64,000 nt of DNA from Streptomyces caniscabiei (GTDB lineage: Bacteria > Actinomycetota > Actinomycetes > Streptomycetales > Streptomycetaceae): NCBI RefSeq assembly GCF_014930365.1, contig NZ_JABXWI010000001.1:62001-126000 (forward strand). The letters run 5' to 3'. Of this stretch, positions 1 through 8,845 are shown piece after piece. The notes beneath the pieces are model-generated. The model saw nothing but the letters and a program-made list of their open reading frames with translations. It was not told where the DNA came from and ran no database searches. The stretch's first letter is position 1. Each line of letters starts with the position of its first letter. The position numbers were made by a program, and so were the translations under genes.

Positions 1-1
1 G

Positions 2-100
2 GGCTTCGAGGTCATCAAGCCCACCCTGTCCTTCACCGGCCTGTACGACGGCACGAACAGCACGTCGATCGAGTACATGTCCACCGACACCGCGCTGTGA
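2..100 (+). CDS. C-terminal end of a phage tail protein (partial)
   Basis: Only the last 32 codons are in the window; the reading frame is open from base 2 and ends with TGA at 98-100. The residues (GLYDGTNSTS and similar) are compatible with the end of a major tail or tail tube protein. That fits its place immediately before the tail completion and tail chaperone genes, but the fragment is too short to prove it. The next gene starts 8 bases later. Confidence 0.5.
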   Translation, partial: GFEVIKPTLSFTGLYDGTNSTSIEYMSTDTAL

Positions 101-108
101 GGTAGGCC

Positions 109-615
109 GTGGCACAGCAGGTGCGGATCCTGAACACCGGCAGCCTGCTGGAGCTGTCGCGGCGCCTGCGCGCTGCCGGTGGCGAGAACATCCGCCAGTC
201 CATGCACCGCCGGATCCGGCGTGCGGCCGAGCCGCTCAAGGACGATCTGCAGGCCTCGATGCGCGGTCTGACCATCCGTCCGCCCGGCCGCACCACCCGG
301 CCCGGCGGCGCGTCTCCCACAACCCGTCCGCTGCGCGACACGATCGCCGACGCGATCCGCATCAGTGTCCGCACGGGGGCCAGCCCCGGGGCGACGGTGT
401 GGGTCGACAAGTCGCGCCTGCCGGCCGACCTGAAGAACATGCCGGAGGTCCTGAACGAGGGCCGCGTTCGGCACCCCGTCTTCGGCAACCGGCGCCGCTG
501 GGTGAACCAGTGGGCTCAGCCGCCCTGGTGGGACACCACCGTCCGCCGGCACACCCCCCGTATCGAACGTGAGGTCGCCCGTGTCCTCGACGACGTCCGG
601 CGCCGCCTCGAATAG
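109..615 (+). CDS. phage tail completion-like protein
   Basis: A 168-residue basic protein starting at GTG 109, with a GAGG Shine-Dalgarno directly upstream in the stop region of the preceding gene. No catalytic motif is visible. It is Arg-rich with predicted amphipathic helices at both ends, like the HK97 gp10-type or tail terminator proteins that close the head-proximal end of the tail tube. Its position before the tail assembly chaperone supports a tail role. The assignment rests mainly on order and size. Confidence 0.55.
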   Translation: MAQQVRILNTGSLLELSRRLRAAGGENIRQSMHRRIRRAAEPLKDDLQASMRGLTIRPPGRTTRPGGASPTTRPLRDTIADAIRISVRTGASPGATVWVDKSRLPADLKNMPEVLNEGRVRHPVFGNRRRWVNQWAQPPWWDTTVRRHTPRIEREVARVLDDVRRRLE

Positions 616-624
616 GAGCACCCG

Positions 625-1089
625 TTGATCATCAAGTACATGCCCGCCGAGGGTGAGCCGCAGCTGTTCGACGCGGGACGGATGCGCGCCTCCGAGATCC
701 AGATCATCGAGCGGACCGCAGACCGCAGCTGGCCGGCCATCAAGGAGGAGATGGGCCTCGGCAACGTCAACGCGATGCGCGTGGTGGCCTGGGTCATCAA
801 GAAGCGCACCGAGCCGTCCCTCAGGTTCGGGGACTTCGACCCGTGGGACGACGAGCTGCGGGTCATGCTCGACGCGAAGGAGACCCGCGCCTACGCGGAG
901 AGGCTCCTCGCCAAGTACGGCGACAACCCCGAGGACCTGGCCGACGCCTTCGACGAGCTGCGTGACGCGTCCTTCGACCGCGAGGCATGTGAGGCGGCGA
1001 TCGCCGACGTGATGGCCCCAAAATCCCCGGACGCCCCCGAGGCAGAGCCGCAGCCGGAGGAGAGCCCAGCTTCACCGAGCGGTACCTGA
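625..1089 (+). CDS. tail assembly chaperone (gpG-like, unshifted product)
   Basis: Starts at TTG 625 behind AGGAG (614-618) and gives 154 residues. It sits directly upstream of the tape measure gene, where tailed phages encode the G/GT chaperone pair that coats the tape measure during tail assembly. The C-terminal end after about residue 130 is Pro/Glu/Ser-rich and disordered in this frame. A slippery heptamer at 1017-1023 allows a fraction of ribosomes to switch to the -1 frame and make the longer form (separate entry). Confidence 0.75.
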   Translation: MIIKYMPAEGEPQLFDAGRMRASEIQIIERTADRSWPAIKEEMGLGNVNAMRVVAWVIKKRTEPSLRFGDFDPWDDELRVMLDAKETRAYAERLLAKYGDNPEDLADAFDELRDASFDREACEAAIADVMAPKSPDAPEAEPQPEESPASPSGT

Positions 1090-1220
1090 CCTACCTACCG
1101 CTGTTCGGCCTGTACCTGCACTACACCGACGCGGACGTCGACGCCCTCACCGAGGAGCGGTTCGACCTGCTCACCACCTGGATCGACGCCCACGAAGCAC
1201 GGCTGCGCGGAGGTGAGTGA
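625..1220 (+). CDS. tail assembly chaperone GT fusion by -1 ribosomal frameshift
   Basis: The sequence C CCA AAA at 1017-1023 lies in the zero frame of the gpG-like gene as X XXY YYZ. After a -1 slip the reading frame from 1023 stays open to TGA at 1218-1220, giving about 198 residues. The -1 extension includes an ordered stretch (YLTYLPLFGLYLHYTD and on) that has no start codon of its own and ends exactly at the tape measure start. This is the layout of gpGT in lambda-type phages. The frameshift itself is inferred, not measured. Confidence 0.75.
1017..1023 (+). promoter_or_regulatory. programmed -1 frameshift slippery site CCCAAAA
   Basis: A perfect X XXY YYZ heptamer in the zero frame of the tail chaperone (codons GCC CCA AAA). 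Both tRNAs can re-pair after a one-base slip back, on CCC and AAA. It occurs about 65 codons before the end of the open -1 frame. Confidence 0.75.
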
Positions 1221-4200
1221 TGTCCAACCGGATGCGGTTCGTCCTGGACGGCGACGACCGGCTGACTCCCGTCCTGAACCGTGCGGGCGACGGAGCGGTC
1301 CGTCTGCACCGCCGCCTCGACGACTCGACCAGCCGCAGCTCTGCTTCCCTGCGCGCCTTCACCCGTGACGCGGACGGACATCTGCGCAACCTGCAGGGCC
1401 GGTTCGTGTCGGTCGCGCACGCGGCCCGCCTGATCCAGGACTCCAACGGCCGCTGGCGCGACCTCAACGGCCGCTTCGTCACCTCGGAGGTGGCGGCCCG
1501 CCGTATGGCCGCGGTGACCAACGGCCTGCCCCCGGCGCTGCGGGCGGCGGGCGATGCCGCGGGCGGCGCGGCAACCCGGATGCGGCAGCTCAACGACGAC
1601 ACCAACGACGCGGGCCGCACCGTCACCCGCGTCACCGGCGACATCAACGCCCGGATGCGGGACGCCCAGGGCCGGTTCCTCGGCGCAGGCGGCGCGGCCG
1701 GCGGCCTGGGAGACGCGGCCGAGGCCGCGGGCGGCAAGGTCGGCGGAATGAGCGGGGCGATGGGCGGCCTGGCCGCGGTCATCGGGCTGTCGCTGCTGCC
1801 CGCCATCGGCGCCCTGGCGCCGATGATCGCCGGGGTTGCGCTCGCCTCGGGCACCCTCAAGCTCGGGTTCGCCGGGGTCGGCGACGCCGTGGCGGCGGCG
1901 GGCAAGAGCAAGAAGGAGTACCAGAAGGAACTCAAGAAGCTCTCCCCCGAGGCACGTTCCTTCACCAAGGAACTCGTGGGGATGAAGAAGGAGTTCGCTG
2001 ACGTCGGCCGCGACGTGCAGAAGGCGATGCTGCCCGGCTTCACCAAGGCGCTCAAGGCCGCCGACCCGGTCGTGAAGATCGTCGGCCGGGGCATGACCGA
2101 ACTCGGCGGCGCCTTCGGCAAGGCGGCCGAGGGCGCGGGACGGCTGTTCAAGGACTCCGGGTTCCAGAAGGACCTGGAGGCGAACCTGACCCTGGGGCGC
2201 CAGTTCGTCGGGGACATGATGTCCGGGCTCGGCGGACTGGGCCGCGGCTTCCTGTCCTTCGGTGCGGCCTCGAAGCCGACCCTGACCGCCCTGTCGGGCG
2301 GGATCCGGGACCTGCTCGGTCAGGGGCTGCCCGGCATGTTCGACGGGCTGAAGGTCGGGATCGAGGGCAGCTCGAAGTTCCTGAACGGACTCTTCGGGAT
2401 GATCAACCGGCTGCTGCCGGCGATCGGCCGGTTCTCCGGCGAGGTGGCCCGCTCTCTCGGTCCGCTGCTGGGCGAGATGTTCACGTCCCTGGGCGTGCGC
2501 GGCGCCGGAGCCCTGGACACCCTGGGCCAGGTCGTGAAGGGACTGACCCCGGTCTTCAAGGATCTCGGGTTCGGCCTGAAGACCACGACCCAGCTCATGC
2601 AGATCATCGGCCCGACCGTGCGGGACACGGCCGGCGCGATCGTCGGCAGCCTGCTGCCATCGTTCTCGCAGGTCGACCAGGCGCAGGGCCCGCTGCAGCG
2701 GCTGAGCGGGTGGGTGCAGGACAACAAGGGCGCGATCCAGGAGTTCGCCCGGCAGGGCGCGACGGGCTTCATCACCCTGGTACAGGCCGGGGTGACCCAC
2801 CTCCCCACCCTGATCAAGATCTTCCGGCTCGTCACCGGCGGCATGGTCACCGCGCTCGGCGGCGTCCTGCACGCGGCCGCCGAGGCGTTCGGCTGGATCC
2901 CCGGCATCGGCGGCAAGCTGAAGAGCGCTGACGAGAAGTTCCAGTCGTTCAAGGAGTCCTACCTCTCCGGCCTGCAGACCGCAGAGGACAAGGCCCGCGG
3001 GTTCGCCGAGTCGGTGGTGCCCAAGCTGTCGGCGGGCAAGCTGAAGCTGAACATCGAGAACTGGCAGTCCCAGATCGAGACGGCCAAGGCGAAGATGAAG
3101 ACGGTCCCGCCGAGCAAGCGGGCCAAGCTCCAGGCCACCATCGACGATCTGCAGGCCAAGGTCAGCCAGGCCAAGGGTGCGCTCGCGTCGATCCAGGACA
3201 AGACCGTCACCGTCACCACGTTCCTGACCTACAAGGGCAAGAGCATGGCCGCCGTGTCCGCCGGCCGTATGGCGACCGGCGGCCCGGTCGGTTTCCCCGG
3301 CGGCGGTGCGGTGAGCGGGCCCGGCACCTCCACCTCGGACAGCATCCCGGCGATGCTCTCCGACGGCGAGTACGTCATCAACGCCAGGAGCACGGCGAAG
3401 TACCGGTCCCTGATCGAGGCCATCAACACCGACCGGCTCGGCGTCGCCGGCCTGGGCGGAGCCGGGACTGCGGTCGCCCAGGGCCTGGCCGGCGGCATGA
3501 CCGCCTCATTCGGTCTGGTCGAGGGCGGGGCCCGGCGGATGGCGTCTGCGGTCATCGCCGGGATCCGGGCGGAACTGGAGATCGCCTCGCCGTCGAAGAA
3601 GACGGCGGCCCTGGCAAAGGACATCGGCGCCGGTCTGATCAAGGGCCTGACCGGGTCCCGCGACAAGATCAAGGCGACCGCGAAGGATCTCGCGGCCGAC
3701 ATCTGGAAGGCCTTCGACGGCCGGAAAGACAACCGTCTGGTGGGCATGGTCAACCGGCAGACCAAGCGGCTGCTGACCCTGGCCGCCCAGCGCGACAAGC
3801 TGGCCGAGAAGATCAAGGCCGCCAAGGACTACGCGTCCGGGGTCACCTCCACCGCACGCCAGCAGGCCGGGCTCGCGAGCCTGGGCATGGCCGAGGGCGA
3901 GGTCACCTCCGGCGGCATCAAGGGCGGGCTGACCTCGAAGCTGGAGCAGATCCGCAAGTTCACCAGCTACATCAAGGAGCTGGCCAAGCGCGGCCTGAAC
4001 AAGGGGCTGCTGCGGCAGGTCCTCGACATGGGCCCCGAGCAGGGCTACGCCTACGCCAGCGCCCTCGCCGGGGCGGACAAGGCCACGTTCAACGAGATCA
4101 ACTCCCTGCAGAAGAAGATCGACACCGACACCAGGTCGCTGGGGCGGATCGGCGCCGACCGGCTGTACGACTCCGGGAAGCACGCGGGCCGCGGGTTCCT

Positions 4201-4594
4201 GAAGGGGCTGGAGTCCCAGCAGGACGCGATCGAGAAGCTCATGGTCAAGATCGCCAAGGGCATGGAGAAGGCGATCCGCCGGGCACTGGGCATCAAGTCG
4301 CCCTCCACGGTGATGGCCCGGATCGGCGCCCACTCCACAGAGGGCCTGGCACGCGGACTGGTCGGCGGCATGCCCGCCCTCGACCAGGCGCTCGCCGCAG
4401 TGTCCGGGCGGGTTGCCGACACCCAGCCCGTCATCGGCCGTCCTGCCGTCGCAGGTGCGGGCGCCCGGCAGGTGAACGTCCAGGTCGACGTGCACGGCGC
4501 CATCGACCCGGTCGCCACCGCGCGGGAGATCCGGCGCATGCTGCTGGAGCTCAAGCGCGTCCACGGAATCAACATCAACCTGGGAGTGGGGTGA
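1220..4594 (+). CDS. phage tape measure protein
   Basis: A 1,124-residue protein that sets tail length and is ejected with the DNA. ATG 1220 was chosen because GGAGG at 1209-1213 is six bases upstream; the GTG at 1217 is too close. The N-terminal part has three related segments ending LQGRF, LNGRF and AQGRF. A Gly/Ala-rich hydrophobic stretch lies near residues 175-225. A helical Lys/Ala-rich middle follows, and the segment GPGTSTSDSIPAMLSDGEYV near residue 705 is typical of actinophage tape measures. It follows the frameshifted chaperone and precedes minor tail genes, as expected. Confidence 0.92.
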   Translation: MSNRMRFVLDGDDRLTPVLNRAGDGAVRLHRRLDDSTSRSSASLRAFTRDADGHLRNLQGRFVSVAHAARLIQDSNGRWRDLNGRFVTSEVAARRMAAVTNGLPPALRAAGDAAGGAATRMRQLNDDTNDAGRTVTRVTGDINARMRDAQGRFLGAGGAAGGLGDAAEAAGGKVGGMSGAMGGLAAVIGLSLLPAIGALAPMIAGVALASGTLKLGFAGVGDAVAAAGKSKKEYQKELKKLSPEARSFTKELVGMKKEFADVGRDVQKAMLPGFTKALKAADPVVKIVGRGMTELGGAFGKAAEGAGRLFKDSGFQKDLEANLTLGRQFVGDMMSGLGGLGRGFLSFGAASKPTLTALSGGIRDLLGQGLPGMFDGLKVGIEGSSKFLNGLFGMINRLLPAIGRFSGEVARSLGPLLGEMFTSLGVRGAGALDTLGQVVKGLTPVFKDLGFGLKTTTQLMQIIGPTVRDTAGAIVGSLLPSFSQVDQAQGPLQRLSGWVQDNKGAIQEFARQGATGFITLVQAGVTHLPTLIKIFRLVTGGMVTALGGVLHAAAEAFGWIPGIGGKLKSADEKFQSFKESYLSGLQTAEDKARGFAESVVPKLSAGKLKLNIENWQSQIETAKAKMKTVPPSKRAKLQATIDDLQAKVSQAKGALASIQDKTVTVTTFLTYKGKSMAAVSAGRMATGGPVGFPGGGAVSGPGTSTSDSIPAMLSDGEYVINARSTAKYRSLIEAINTDRLGVAGLGGAGTAVAQGLAGGMTASFGLVEGGARRMASAVIAGIRAELEIASPSKKTAALAKDIGAGLIKGLTGSRDKIKATAKDLAADIWKAFDGRKDNRLVGMVNRQTKRLLTLAAQRDKLAEKIKAAKDYASGVTSTARQQAGLASLGMAEGEVTSGGIKGGLTSKLEQIRKFTSYIKELAKRGLNKGLLRQVLDMGPEQGYAYASALAGADKATFNEINSLQKKIDTDTRSLGRIGADRLYDSGKHAGRGFLKGLESQQDAIEKLMVKIAKGMEKAIRRALGIKSPSTVMARIGAHSTEGLARGLVGGMPALDQALAAVSGRVADTQPVIGRPAVAGAGARQVNVQVDVHGAIDPVATAREIRRMLLELKRVHGININLGVG

Positions 4595-4598
4595 CCTC

Positions 4599-7085
4599 GT
4601 GCCGCTGCTGGTGGAGATGGGATGGGGCGGGCTGGTCCAGTCACCCGAGACCATCTCGTGGACGGACATCACTACCCGCGTCGACGTCAACGAGCAGGGC
4701 GTCTCCATCACCCGCGGGGCGTCCGACGAGCTGAGTGACACCCAGCCCGGAACGGCCACACTCCGCCTGGACAACCAGGACGGGGCGCTCACCCCAGGCA
4801 ACTCGCTCAGCCCGTACTACCCCTACGTGCGCAAGCTCGCCCCGATCCGGATCTCGGCCGCGGTCATGCCCACCGTCTCCGGGTCGGCGCCCTACCCGAT
4901 GGCCATGCTCGGCGACGACTTCGACGACGGCCGCGTCAACGCGGCGCTGTGGACGACGAACACCGGGAGCACGGGGCAGGAGACCGCCGAGGGCCGCCTG
5001 CGCATCACCATCGCCCCGGGCATCGACACGAACTTCACCAGCGTCCGGCAGTGGACGCTCGCCTCCAGCAAGGTGACGGCGAAGCTCACGACGGTGCCCG
5101 CCGCGAACGGCTCCTCGAACTGCGCGGCGTCGATGTGGATTCTGTCCACCACCTCGGGCACGCGGATCGGCTGGCGCTACGACGCCCTCACCGGCGTCCT
5201 CGCCGCCATGTCGCAGACCGGGTTCGCGGACGGCACCCCAACGAACCTGACCTACTCGGCGATCGACCACGCGTGGCTGCGGGTACGGGAGTCCGCCGGC
5301 ACCGTGTACTGGGAGACCAGCGGCGACGGGTTCATCTGGACGACCCGCCGCACCCTGGCCACCCCGGCCTGGGTCACCTCGCAGCAGCACGCGCTCGACT
5401 TCCCCACGACCCGTACCGGCGGCACGTCCGGCTACATCGAGTGGGACCTGCTCGGCGCCGAGATCCGGCCGCGGTTCTGGGGCGTGGTCAACTCCTGGCC
5501 CGTGCGCTGGGAGGGCCTGACCTCCCAGGTGCTGGTCACCTGCTCGGACATGCTCAAGCGTCTCGGGACCGCGCCCGCGCTGCGATCGGTCCTGGCCGAG
5601 GAGATCCTCCACCAGGACACCGCCGGAGTCCCCGGCACCCTCTCGGCGTACTACCCGCTGTCCGAACCGGCCGACTCCACTGCCGCCGGCGACATCTCCG
5701 GCGGCGGCTGCGGCGCGCTCACCCTCACCCAGATCGGCTCCGGCGGAACGCTGGAGTTCGGCGGCGAGGGCCTGGCCGAGACGGGCGAGGGCGCGCCCAC
5801 GTTCACTCCGGCCTCCTCGTCGGCGGGCAAGTACCTGACGGCTGACGTGGGTGCCGTGTTCGAGGCCGCGTCCGACGCGCAGCAGATGATCCTGGAGTGC
5901 TGGATCAAGACCACGACGGTGAGCCGGGCGATCCTCGGCCTGTACTCCACCGGCCTGGACAACCAGCTGGCGCTGACCCTCAGCGCCTCCGGCGAACTGG
6001 TTCTGGAGTACACCGACAGCGGTGGCACCCTGACCACGCTCAACACGGCCGACGTCGTCACCGACGGCGAATGGCACCACATCGTGCTCGACATGGCGAA
6101 CACCAACAAGGCCGTGTACCTCGACGGCGCGCTCGGGGCTATCACCCTGAACAACCCCCCGGACATGCACGGGATACGGCATCTGCACGTCGGCGGATAC
6201 CGCGGCAGCCGGATGTTCAGTGGGCAGATCGCGCACGTCGCGGTCACCCACCTGCCCACCCAGACGACGTCGCTGCTGATCACGGAGTTCGTGGATACGC
6301 GCTACGCGGCGGGGACCACGGCGTTCGCGGGCGAGGACGCTGACGTCCGTGTCGCCCGTCTGGCCCGGTACGGGGGCGTGAACTCCGTGACCGTGTGGGG
6401 CAGCACGTTCGATCCGGTCGCCTCCCAGGGCCCGGCCGGGTCCAACGCGCTGGCCCGGATGCGGGAGGTGGAGACGACCGAGGCGGCGACCCTGTTTGCC
6501 GAACGGGACTGGTACGGAATCGCCCTGCAGTCCCGCGACATCCGCTACAACCCCTCGCCGTCGAGCGAGGTGTTCACGATCGCCTACGCCGACCTGGACA
6601 CCGACGAGGTCGAGGCGTCCGACGACGACCAGAAGATGGTCAACATCGTCGAGGCCAGCAGGCCGGGCGGGGCCACGCAGCGGGTGACCTCCCCTGCCTC
6701 GATCCTCGCCTACGGCGAGAAACCCCAGCAGCTCAACCTGCTGAAGACGTCCGATCTCAGCGTGATGGACGCGGCGGCCTGGCTGGTGTCGCGGTACGCG
6801 GACCCGCCGACGGAGCTGCGGGAAATCCCGATCGAGGCGTACACGATGTCCACCTACCTGGACATCCTCGACGCGGACATCGGCAGCTACTTCTCCGTCA
6901 CCGACCTGCCGTCGCAGGCGCCGGCCTCGTCGATGCGGAACACCGTCGAGGGCTACACCGAGGTCATCAAGGACACCAGCCACAAGATCCAGTTCCACAC
7001 CAGCAAGAGCGCCACCGACTCCGTATGGGTGCTGGACGACTCGGTGTATTCCGTCCTCGGGTCGACGACCCGCCTCGCCTACTAG
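4599..7085 (+). CDS. phage minor tail protein with LamG-like domain
   Basis: An 828-residue protein from GTG 4599, five bases after the tape measure stop. The N-terminal region (about 1-300) resembles distal tail or baseplate hub proteins. Residues about 390-540 look like a concanavalin A/LamG jelly roll (DGEWHHIVLDM, NKAVYLDGAL), a fold used for carbohydrate binding. The rest resembles the beta-rich hub region. It is a likely tail-tip component and host surface contact point. Confidence 0.8.
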   Translation: MPLLVEMGWGGLVQSPETISWTDITTRVDVNEQGVSITRGASDELSDTQPGTATLRLDNQDGALTPGNSLSPYYPYVRKLAPIRISAAVMPTVSGSAPYPMAMLGDDFDDGRVNAALWTTNTGSTGQETAEGRLRITIAPGIDTNFTSVRQWTLASSKVTAKLTTVPAANGSSNCAASMWILSTTSGTRIGWRYDALTGVLAAMSQTGFADGTPTNLTYSAIDHAWLRVRESAGTVYWETSGDGFIWTTRRTLATPAWVTSQQHALDFPTTRTGGTSGYIEWDLLGAEIRPRFWGVVNSWPVRWEGLTSQVLVTCSDMLKRLGTAPALRSVLAEEILHQDTAGVPGTLSAYYPLSEPADSTAAGDISGGGCGALTLTQIGSGGTLEFGGEGLAETGEGAPTFTPASSSAGKYLTADVGAVFEAASDAQQMILECWIKTTTVSRAILGLYSTGLDNQLALTLSASGELVLEYTDSGGTLTTLNTADVVTDGEWHHIVLDMANTNKAVYLDGALGAITLNNPPDMHGIRHLHVGGYRGSRMFSGQIAHVAVTHLPTQTTSLLITEFVDTRYAAGTTAFAGEDADVRVARLARYGGVNSVTVWGSTFDPVASQGPAGSNALARMREVETTEAATLFAERDWYGIALQSRDIRYNPSPSSEVFTIAYADLDTDEVEASDDDQKMVNIVEASRPGGATQRVTSPASILAYGEKPQQLNLLKTSDLSVMDAAAWLVSRYADPPTELREIPIEAYTMSTYLDILDADIGSYFSVTDLPSQAPASSMRNTVEGYTEVIKDTSHKIQFHTSKSATDSVWVLDDSVYSVLGSTTRLAY

Positions 7086-7093
7086 GAGGTCAC

Positions 7094-7531
7094 GTGCCGT
7101 CGATCGCCGTCGTCCGGGCCGAGACGTTCTACTTGCCCTCGCACCCGCAGCGCCCCGACGCCTGGGCTCTCGTCGCCCCGGCGGAGCGGGTGATCCGCTG
7201 GTACGAGGACCGCGTGCAGCGCCGGGTGCGCCCGCCCGACGGATTCGTGATCGGGCAGAAGGCGTTCGCCCGGATCAACCACAACCGGTGGGTGGCCGAC
7301 TGCCCGTGCGGCTCCGCGCAGGTCGTCACCCCGGCGGATCCCCGGATGGCGTGCACCGAGTGCGGCTACGGCTGGATCGCCCTCGTCTTCCCCGAGGACG
7401 TCGCCGCTGTCGAGGAGTCGGTCGCGGACGAGCTGCCGCACCTGCGGAACTGGTGGCACCCGGACGACCCCGTCAGCTGGGGGCACCCGCCCTCCGACGC
7501 TGTAGACCCGCTTGACGAGGAGGCGCCGTGA
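7094..7531 (+). CDS. phage protein with zinc-ribbon-like cysteines
   Basis: A 145-residue protein from GTG 7094 with AGGAGGT four bases upstream. A CPCG motif near residue 75 and a CTECGYGW motif near residue 92 form a four-cysteine zinc-ribbon-like pattern. The C-terminal 45 residues are acidic. Homologous small cysteine proteins occur between minor tail genes of Streptomyces phages, but I do not recognise a function. Its stop overlaps the next start (GTGA). Confidence 0.6.
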   Translation: MPSIAVVRAETFYLPSHPQRPDAWALVAPAERVIRWYEDRVQRRVRPPDGFVIGQKAFARINHNRWVADCPCGSAQVVTPADPRMACTECGYGWIALVFPEDVAAVEESVADELPHLRNWWHPDDPVSWGHPPSDAVDPLDEEAP

Positions 7532-8064
7532 CGTTCGCACCACGCACCTGGGTGGTCGGCGAGGTCGTGACAGCGGCCCTGCTCAACCAGGAGATCCGCG
7601 ACCAGTTCAACACCTTCTTCGGCGCCTGGACCGACTACAGCGGGACGTTCGTGTGGGGCGCGGAGTCCGGGACCCAGCCCGCGATCGGCAACGGCACGAT
7701 CGTCGCGAGGTACATGAAGATCGGCCGCACGGTCGACTACCTGCAGCGCCTCACCATGGGCAGCACCACCACCTACGGCAACGGCGCCGGCGCGGCCAAC
7801 TACTACTTCAGCCTGCCCGCCGCGCCGGCCGCCACCTGGTCCGGACACCGGGGCCAGCACGTGGTGTGGCGGGACGAGTCCGCCTCCATCAACCAGAACG
7901 GCACCGCACAGTGCAGCACGGCCAACCACGCCAACGGCAGCTTGCGCCAGCTCGCCACGCCCAACACGGCGGGCGCCGCGTTCTGGGACTCGGTCGCTCC
8001 GTTCGCCGCCCTCGCAGCCGACGACGTGATGTGGCACCAAGGCCGCTACGAAGCAGCAGCGTAG
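7528..8064 (+). CDS. phage minor tail / tail fibre-like protein
   Basis: 178 residues from GTG 7528, overlapping the preceding stop by four bases. The N-terminus, RTWVVGEVVTAALLNQEIRD, matches a motif that opens many actinophage tail fibre-like proteins. The remainder is rich in Gly, Thr, Asn and aromatic residues, as in beta-structured virion proteins. It lies in the tail-tip cluster ahead of the lysis genes. Confidence 0.65.
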   Translation: MTFAPRTWVVGEVVTAALLNQEIRDQFNTFFGAWTDYSGTFVWGAESGTQPAIGNGTIVARYMKIGRTVDYLQRLTMGSTTTYGNGAGAANYYFSLPAAPAATWSGHRGQHVVWRDESASINQNGTAQCSTANHANGSLRQLATPNTAGAAFWDSVAPFAALAADDVMWHQGRYEAAA

Positions 8065-8074
8065 AGAGGACACC

Positions 8075-8272
8075 GTGGACTACCCGTACATCGAGGTCCA
8101 GGCCAGGAACGGGGATGGGGCCCGTGCATCCGCCATCGTCCAGTTCACCAGCGGAGACCTCGCCGTCACCGAGGCCGACATCATCGCCGCCGTGACCGAG
8201 CGCCTCCAGGCCGTGGACGGCGTCACCAGCGTCTCGGCCACCCTTCACCACATCGCCCAGTCCCCGCTCTGA
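8075..8272 (+). CDS. small phage protein
   Basis: 65 residues from GTG 8075 with a GAGAGGA ribosome site. Mixed alpha/beta composition, no cysteines, no membrane segment, no recognised motif. It is placed in the tail operon between a fibre-like protein and another tail-cluster protein. Confidence 0.55.
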   Translation: MDYPYIEVQARNGDGARASAIVQFTSGDLAVTEADIIAAVTERLQAVDGVTSVSATLHHIAQSPL

Positions 8273-8336
8273 CCCGCGTTCCCGACCGCCGCCCCGCGCC
8301 GCCTGGCCGGGGCCTTCGTCATCTCTGGAGGTTCGT

Positions 8337-8843
8337 GTGGCCGGTGTTCGCGTCGTCTCACTGAAGGTCGAGGTCGACCAGCCGATCCCCGCCGACGGGC
8401 AGTACCACCTGCTGCGGTTCCCCTACGACACCGAGTCCTACGACCCCTGGGGCATGCACAACCCGCTGCAGCCCGACGCCTACAAGGTCCCGGCCACGAG
8501 TTGGTCGACGCAGCCCCGCTCGGGTCTGGTGTGGCCGTGCTGGCCGGACGGCGTCCGCGGCTGGGGCACCGTTCACGGGCTCGTGTACTGGGAGGCCGGC
8601 GACTACGGCGAGGTCCGCTCCCGCATCGTCCGCGACCCGCTCGGCGTGACGAGCGGCTACGACAGCACGTGCACAGAGGACCACGTCGCCAGTCCTGGCG
8701 GGCAGTTCCGCGCCAAGACCTGGGGCCTGTTCATCGACCCGCAGGTCCCGCTCGGGCTGATGGTCCGGCACAACGCGAGCACCGCGAAGGCCGTCACCCT
8801 CGCCGAATTCAAGCTCGCCATCCAGCCCGTAGAGGAGCCCTGA
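8337..8843 (+). CDS. phage tail-cluster protein of unknown function
   Basis: 168 residues from GTG 8337 behind GGAGG. It is rich in Trp, Tyr, Pro and Gly, suggesting a beta-rich virion protein. No known catalytic motif is visible. It directly precedes the endolysin gene and ends three bases before the endolysin ATG, so the two are likely translated from one message. Confidence 0.55.
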   Translation: MAGVRVVSLKVEVDQPIPADGQYHLLRFPYDTESYDPWGMHNPLQPDAYKVPATSWSTQPRSGLVWPCWPDGVRGWGTVHGLVYWEAGDYGEVRSRIVRDPLGVTSGYDSTCTEDHVASPGGQFRAKTWGLFIDPQVPLGLMVRHNASTAKAVTLAEFKLAIQPVEEP

Positions 8844-8845
8844 CC

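Noticed and set aside
8278..8310. GCCCCG/CGGGGC hairpin between two tail genes as a terminator
   Set aside because: Only six pairs with a 12-base loop and no T-run, inside what must be one late transcript.
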